The notes under the pieces are model-generated. The model was not told where the DNA came from. It saw nothing but the letters and a program-made list of their open reading frames with translations, and searched no databases. A stretch of DNA of 64,000 nucleotides from Aselliscus stoliczkanus (lineage: Eukaryota > Chordata > Mammalia > Chiroptera > Hipposideridae), in NCBI GenBank assembly GCA_033961575.1, contig CM066730.1:119563523-119627522 (forward strand), given 5' to 3'. This document shows positions 60,545 to 64,000 of the stretch, piece by piece. Position 1 is the first letter of the stretch, and each line of letters begins with the position of its first letter. The position numbers were made by a program, and so were the translations under genes.

Positions 60545-60790
60545 TTATTATAATACTTCTAATAGCGAACTTTTTTATTACTGTGTGCCAGGTTTAGTGA
60601 TACACATTTTATGTACATTATCTCATTTATTACTGCCACAATTCCATGTGGTAGATATGTGGTAGATAATACCATTATCTCTTTTTGACAGAGGAGGAAA
60701 CTGAGGTACAGAGAGTTAAGCAACTTGTTCTTGGCCACACTGTTAGCAAGTAATTGAGCCAGGATTGAAATTTAGGTAGAATTTGGAGAC
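60545..60790 (+). repeat. MIR SINE, nearly complete
   Basis: 'tattactgtgtgccaggtt', 'gtacattatctcatttattac', 'ggaggaaactgaggtacagag', 'gttaagcaacttgttcttgg' and 'gagccaggattgaaatttagg' in MIR order. Confidence 0.92.
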
Positions 60791-60949
60791 TGAATATCTC
60801 TAGTCATTTATTTTTCATCTCCTGCCTGCTTTTTTCATTGCCCACTGTGTTTTTAAGCTTTTTTCATATGATTTCCACCCTCAGGAAGGAGAAATCCATT
60901 TACGTAATTTATTTTGTAATGTTAAGCAGTCCTTAATATCCTACCCAAA

Positions 60950-61200
60950 GTGAGTATAAAATATAGTTGTATCCGTTCAGACACAGCTTAAGGGTCAACT
61001 TATTTATGGAATTTTTGTTGATGTCCTTGGGTAGAGCTGACTTCTGTCTCCTTTGTGTCCCCTGTACACTGTACAGATGCTTATAGAAGGCCATAATATC
61101 GTCTGTGCCTATTTATTTACATATCTATTTATCTCCAGGGCCTAGCTTGGTGTTGCAACACAGTAGGTGTTAAAGAACGTTTGTGGAATGAATCAATAAC
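60950..61200 (+). repeat. L2 LINE 3' end
   Basis: 'gttcagacacagcttaagggtc', 'gtcctttgtgtcccctgtac'-like, 'tatttatctccagggcctagc' and 'acacagtaggtgttaaagaa' then 'gtggaatgaatcaataa' cover the L2 3' part. Confidence 0.85.
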
Positions 61201-61204
61201 TGGG

Positions 61205-62708
61205 GCTAGTCCTTACTTTTCTCCATCGTTTTCAACACATAATTTTCCCTGCCAAGCACTAATTTGTCTCCTGCTGGGGGAAAGTGGAATATTGCCTTCC
61301 CTAGACTTTGAATTAATGTTTTTTCTCTGTTTACTAACGTGGTAAAGAAACATGAGTTTCTCTGCTCAAACAAGAAGCATTTTTAATTAATAAATAAGGT
61401 AAAAATACTGAATGAACAAGCTTTTTGTTGGACTATCTCAAAGAGAAGTTTCCCAAAGTTTTCCCACATTGCCTGTGATAAATGTGGCTTGATGACATTC
61501 TCCCCCAAAATCTTTATTATGAAATAATCTGACCCATCATTTAAATAGAGAAGGAAGCCATAATATTTCTGCCCAACACAGACCTGGGAGAAAAGTAGTC
61601 AAGTGCAGACCAATGCGTTGGCATAGTAATACCCTTTCCTTTCTTCATTCATGTATGTGACATTTATTGAATAAATGAGACACTGAATAAATTATGGCCT
61701 GGGGAGAGGTGGGAAGCTGCAGGTGTGCACTGAGATGGCTGCATAGAGCAGGGGACTTTTGAGTCCCCTAAGATTTAGCCAAGAGAAGGGAGAGTGGCAA
61801 GCAGACAGTACGAAAAGCAGAAGGAACAGCACCAACCATGTGCAGATATGGGGGCACATGACTTCTTGGGCAACTGTGAGAAGTTCCATGGGACGGAAGG
61901 TTCTTGGAGGAGAAGTAAGAAGAGTGTGCTAGCCACACCGTCCAGTGTGAACATTTTATGATAAAAGAATGCAGCAGTAGAACTGTACTTTAGGTCTACC
62001 TCTGTCATGACCTCAAGGTATGGACTGGTGAAAGTGCTTTTACACCAGGAGTGCAAAAATCAAATGCCCAAAAAGCCCAAGCAGGTAAAGATTAAAGAGT
62101 GAGGAGACTGGAGAGAAGGCAGTAGGAGGTAGTGGTACTTGGGCCCCGTCCATGTTATCTATCCAGTGGTATTAGAACTTTCAACTTCTCTCAGTAAGTC
62201 AGGCATTCAGTTTTTTATGTGAAATATCAATTTTTAAAGTATTGACAACTAATTTAATGTTTTATTAAATATTAGACTGGTAAAAAAAAGAAAGCCTGTT
62301 ATCACTTTATACCCTCTGATTTTAACCTTCTACTCTATGATATGACTTGATAATATTTTCTCTATCTTCCTCAGAAGATTATTAGACAGATCAAATCATC
62401 TTGTAGGTAGTTAGAACATCACAATGTGCTACAACAATTGAAATATTATTTATGTTATTATGAATGCCACTAATTCTCTTTTTAACATGCTGCTTTGTAT
62501 ATCATTTACTTTTTTCCATCATTATTTTTATCTAACAGCAATCCGAAATAAGAGCATGGTGTACCATAGACTGATGTCAAAGGAATTGGCCCAACACTGC
62601 TAACTGTTGGTAAAGAATGGTTGGCACCTCTGTTTCAAGTTATGCATTAGCTCTATTTTTGGCAGTAGGATGGGGTATAAACACTTTAAAAATGCTTTAT
62701 CTTATTTG

Positions 62709-62755
<47 letters not shown>

Positions 62756-64000
62756 AAAACCATTTTGCCTCGGCCTGCATAACTCTGGATAATCCAAAGT
62801 CAAAGAAAACTCAAAGCAGACATTACCCAAACATAGTGGTATGAGCTATCAAAATACTCTCTATTTTAAAATTATTATTTCTTTTCTACAAAGTAGAGAT
62901 TCTCATGTAGTTACAGAGTTTGGGGCCAAAGTTTCATTTATCCTTACCCAATTTGTAGGCTAAAAAAAAAAACAAGCAGAGCTGATACTGATAAATACTA
63001 AAGACAGATCCTAGAAGATAACAATTAAATATTGGCAGAGCTCCCCAGTTAAAGTCGCAGAATCTTTTTCTTACTTTTAGTCTTTGAACAGGATTTGTCT
63101 CATTTGTCTGAGATGATTTTAGGGTGGTCCTGCCAAACAGGGACCTCTCAAATTTTTTGTGCCTGTCCTCATGTTGGTTGAGAGGTCTGTACAATTTTCA
63201 TAAAATATACTCAGACTCTCTGTGACATACGTGCTCTTTTAAGAAATCAAAAATCTCATAAGCATCCTGTCCATTTTACCCTGTTGCTGGTGGGAATGTC
63301 TTCAGAAGCAGCACCAGAGCCACGAGTTCCTCTCTAAGTGCTTCTGTAAAGACTTCTGTCAGCAGCTGTGGTTGAGGCTTCCACTGCAGGCAGCCCAATA
63401 AGGTTTAGATTAAAAACGGGAAATAAACCTCTTGAAGTCGAATTCTGAATGTATCTACCAGTGAGAGTGAAATGAATCACATGTTTCCTGTAGGTGACAT
63501 TTTACTCTCTGACTTACGGAATCTCAGCAGGAAAAGTGTAGGTTTGCCTAGAGAGGACAGTAGGAAAAATTGACAAAGAAATGGAGAACCTAGAAATGAG
63601 AAAGGTAGGTTGCCAATTTTGTGATTTTTAAATCTAGGGATATTCAGAAACTGAGCCCTTGGTATAGAGAGCCAAAACAACCTTTTATACTTTCTGGAAG
63701 TGGGGCTGCACATCCATTTCATCCTCTCCAACATAGTCTTGGATTTCACGATGAACAGAAGCTGGGTACTGAATGTTACCTACCTTCTGAATGAGGCTGA
63801 AAGCAAACAATACTGGCAAGATCAAATCAATGGATGGTATGTGCTATCGGTAGTCTGGGTCACAGAGAGACAGAAGTGGAAGTACTCTGTTCCTGCCCCA
63901 TATCGACTTATTTCCCTTTTTCTTTGTTCTCCAATTCCTCTGAATAAGTTGGAGTCAAAGAAAAAATTATAGACAGAGTCAGAAGAGCCTCAGATGTTGG
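61205..64000. other. Intergenic; unrecognised, with (AT)n
   Basis: No gene, SINE or named repeat beyond the (AT)n tract at 62712-62752. 61690-62060 and 63280-63460 are slightly GC-richer. Open frames of up to 93 codons there have no family resemblance. Confidence 0.4.
62712..62752. repeat. (AT)n microsatellite
   Basis: About 20 AT units. Confidence 0.97.

Noticed and set aside
1..64000. CRISPR arrays, operons, riboswitches, prophage or insertion sequences
   Set aside because: Repeat content is that of a mammalian nuclear genome. No regularly spaced short repeats, no dense coding, no bacterial signals.

Overview
This window looks like AT-rich, gene-poor DNA from a mammalian nuclear genome, most likely a bat. 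The evidence is the repeat content. About 18 copies of tRNA-headed SINEs are present, most with a TGGC-type A box, a GGTTCGGATCC-type B box, an A-rich tail and clear target-site duplications (TSDs). There are also L1 3' ends of the type I associate with bats, and the usual mammalian fossils: MIR, L2, CR1/L3, L1M, MLT1 and hAT-Charlie. The bat assignment rests on remembered repeat families, not on a search, so treat it as likely rather than proven. A horseshoe or leaf-nosed bat relative is my guess, because the SINE heads resemble the tRNA-derived SINEs described from that group.

No protein-coding gene, tRNA, rRNA, CRISPR array or bacterial-type operon can be supported. Most open frames of 60-170 codons are chance, SINE sequence or transposase fragments. 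Two short stretches have good splice-site context and an open frame: 52106-52287 (+) and 5582-5623 or 5582-5722 (-). They are reported only as candidate exons.

Layout. 0.6-1.4 kb: an old L1 3' region split by a MER5-type hAT element, followed by a SINE. 1.9-2.2 kb and 7.5-7.9 kb: unique sequence that reads like conserved noncoding DNA. 5-26 kb: many short minus-strand SINEs, some in older repeats, with a nested L1M/SINE/SINE block at 14.5-16.6 kb, one complex SINE, one VES-like SINE and several MIR/L2 relics. 28.5-29.5 kb: a MIR followed by two MLT1 LTRs placed head to head. 31.3 kb: a 69-bp palindromic MITE. 34.6-35.7 kb: an L1M 3' region carrying a complex SINE. 37.1-37.4 kb: a 238-bp Tc1/mariner deletion derivative that keeps the last 30 codons of a transposase. 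41-42.4 kb: MIR and L1 3' fragments. 44.5-46 kb: a 1.4-kb hAT-Charlie transposase relic ended by a SINE. 47.7-49 kb: an L2 ORF2 relic and a 5'-truncated L1. 49.0-49.4 kb: a possible retrocopy. 51.2-51.6 kb: a complex SINE. 53.1-53.7 kb: an internally deleted mariner. 53.9-55.7 kb: possible conserved noncoding DNA. 56.8-57.3 kb: a CR1/L3 relic. 57.6-59.9 kb: three SINEs, one of them a head-swapped chimera. The rest is unique or unrecognised sequence with microsatellites.

The most interesting material is the transposon biology: modular SINEs that share one body but carry different tRNA heads, two unrelated Tc1/mariner deletion derivatives, and a hairpin MITE whose ends match the mariner relic. 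No previously undescribed cellular system is evident.
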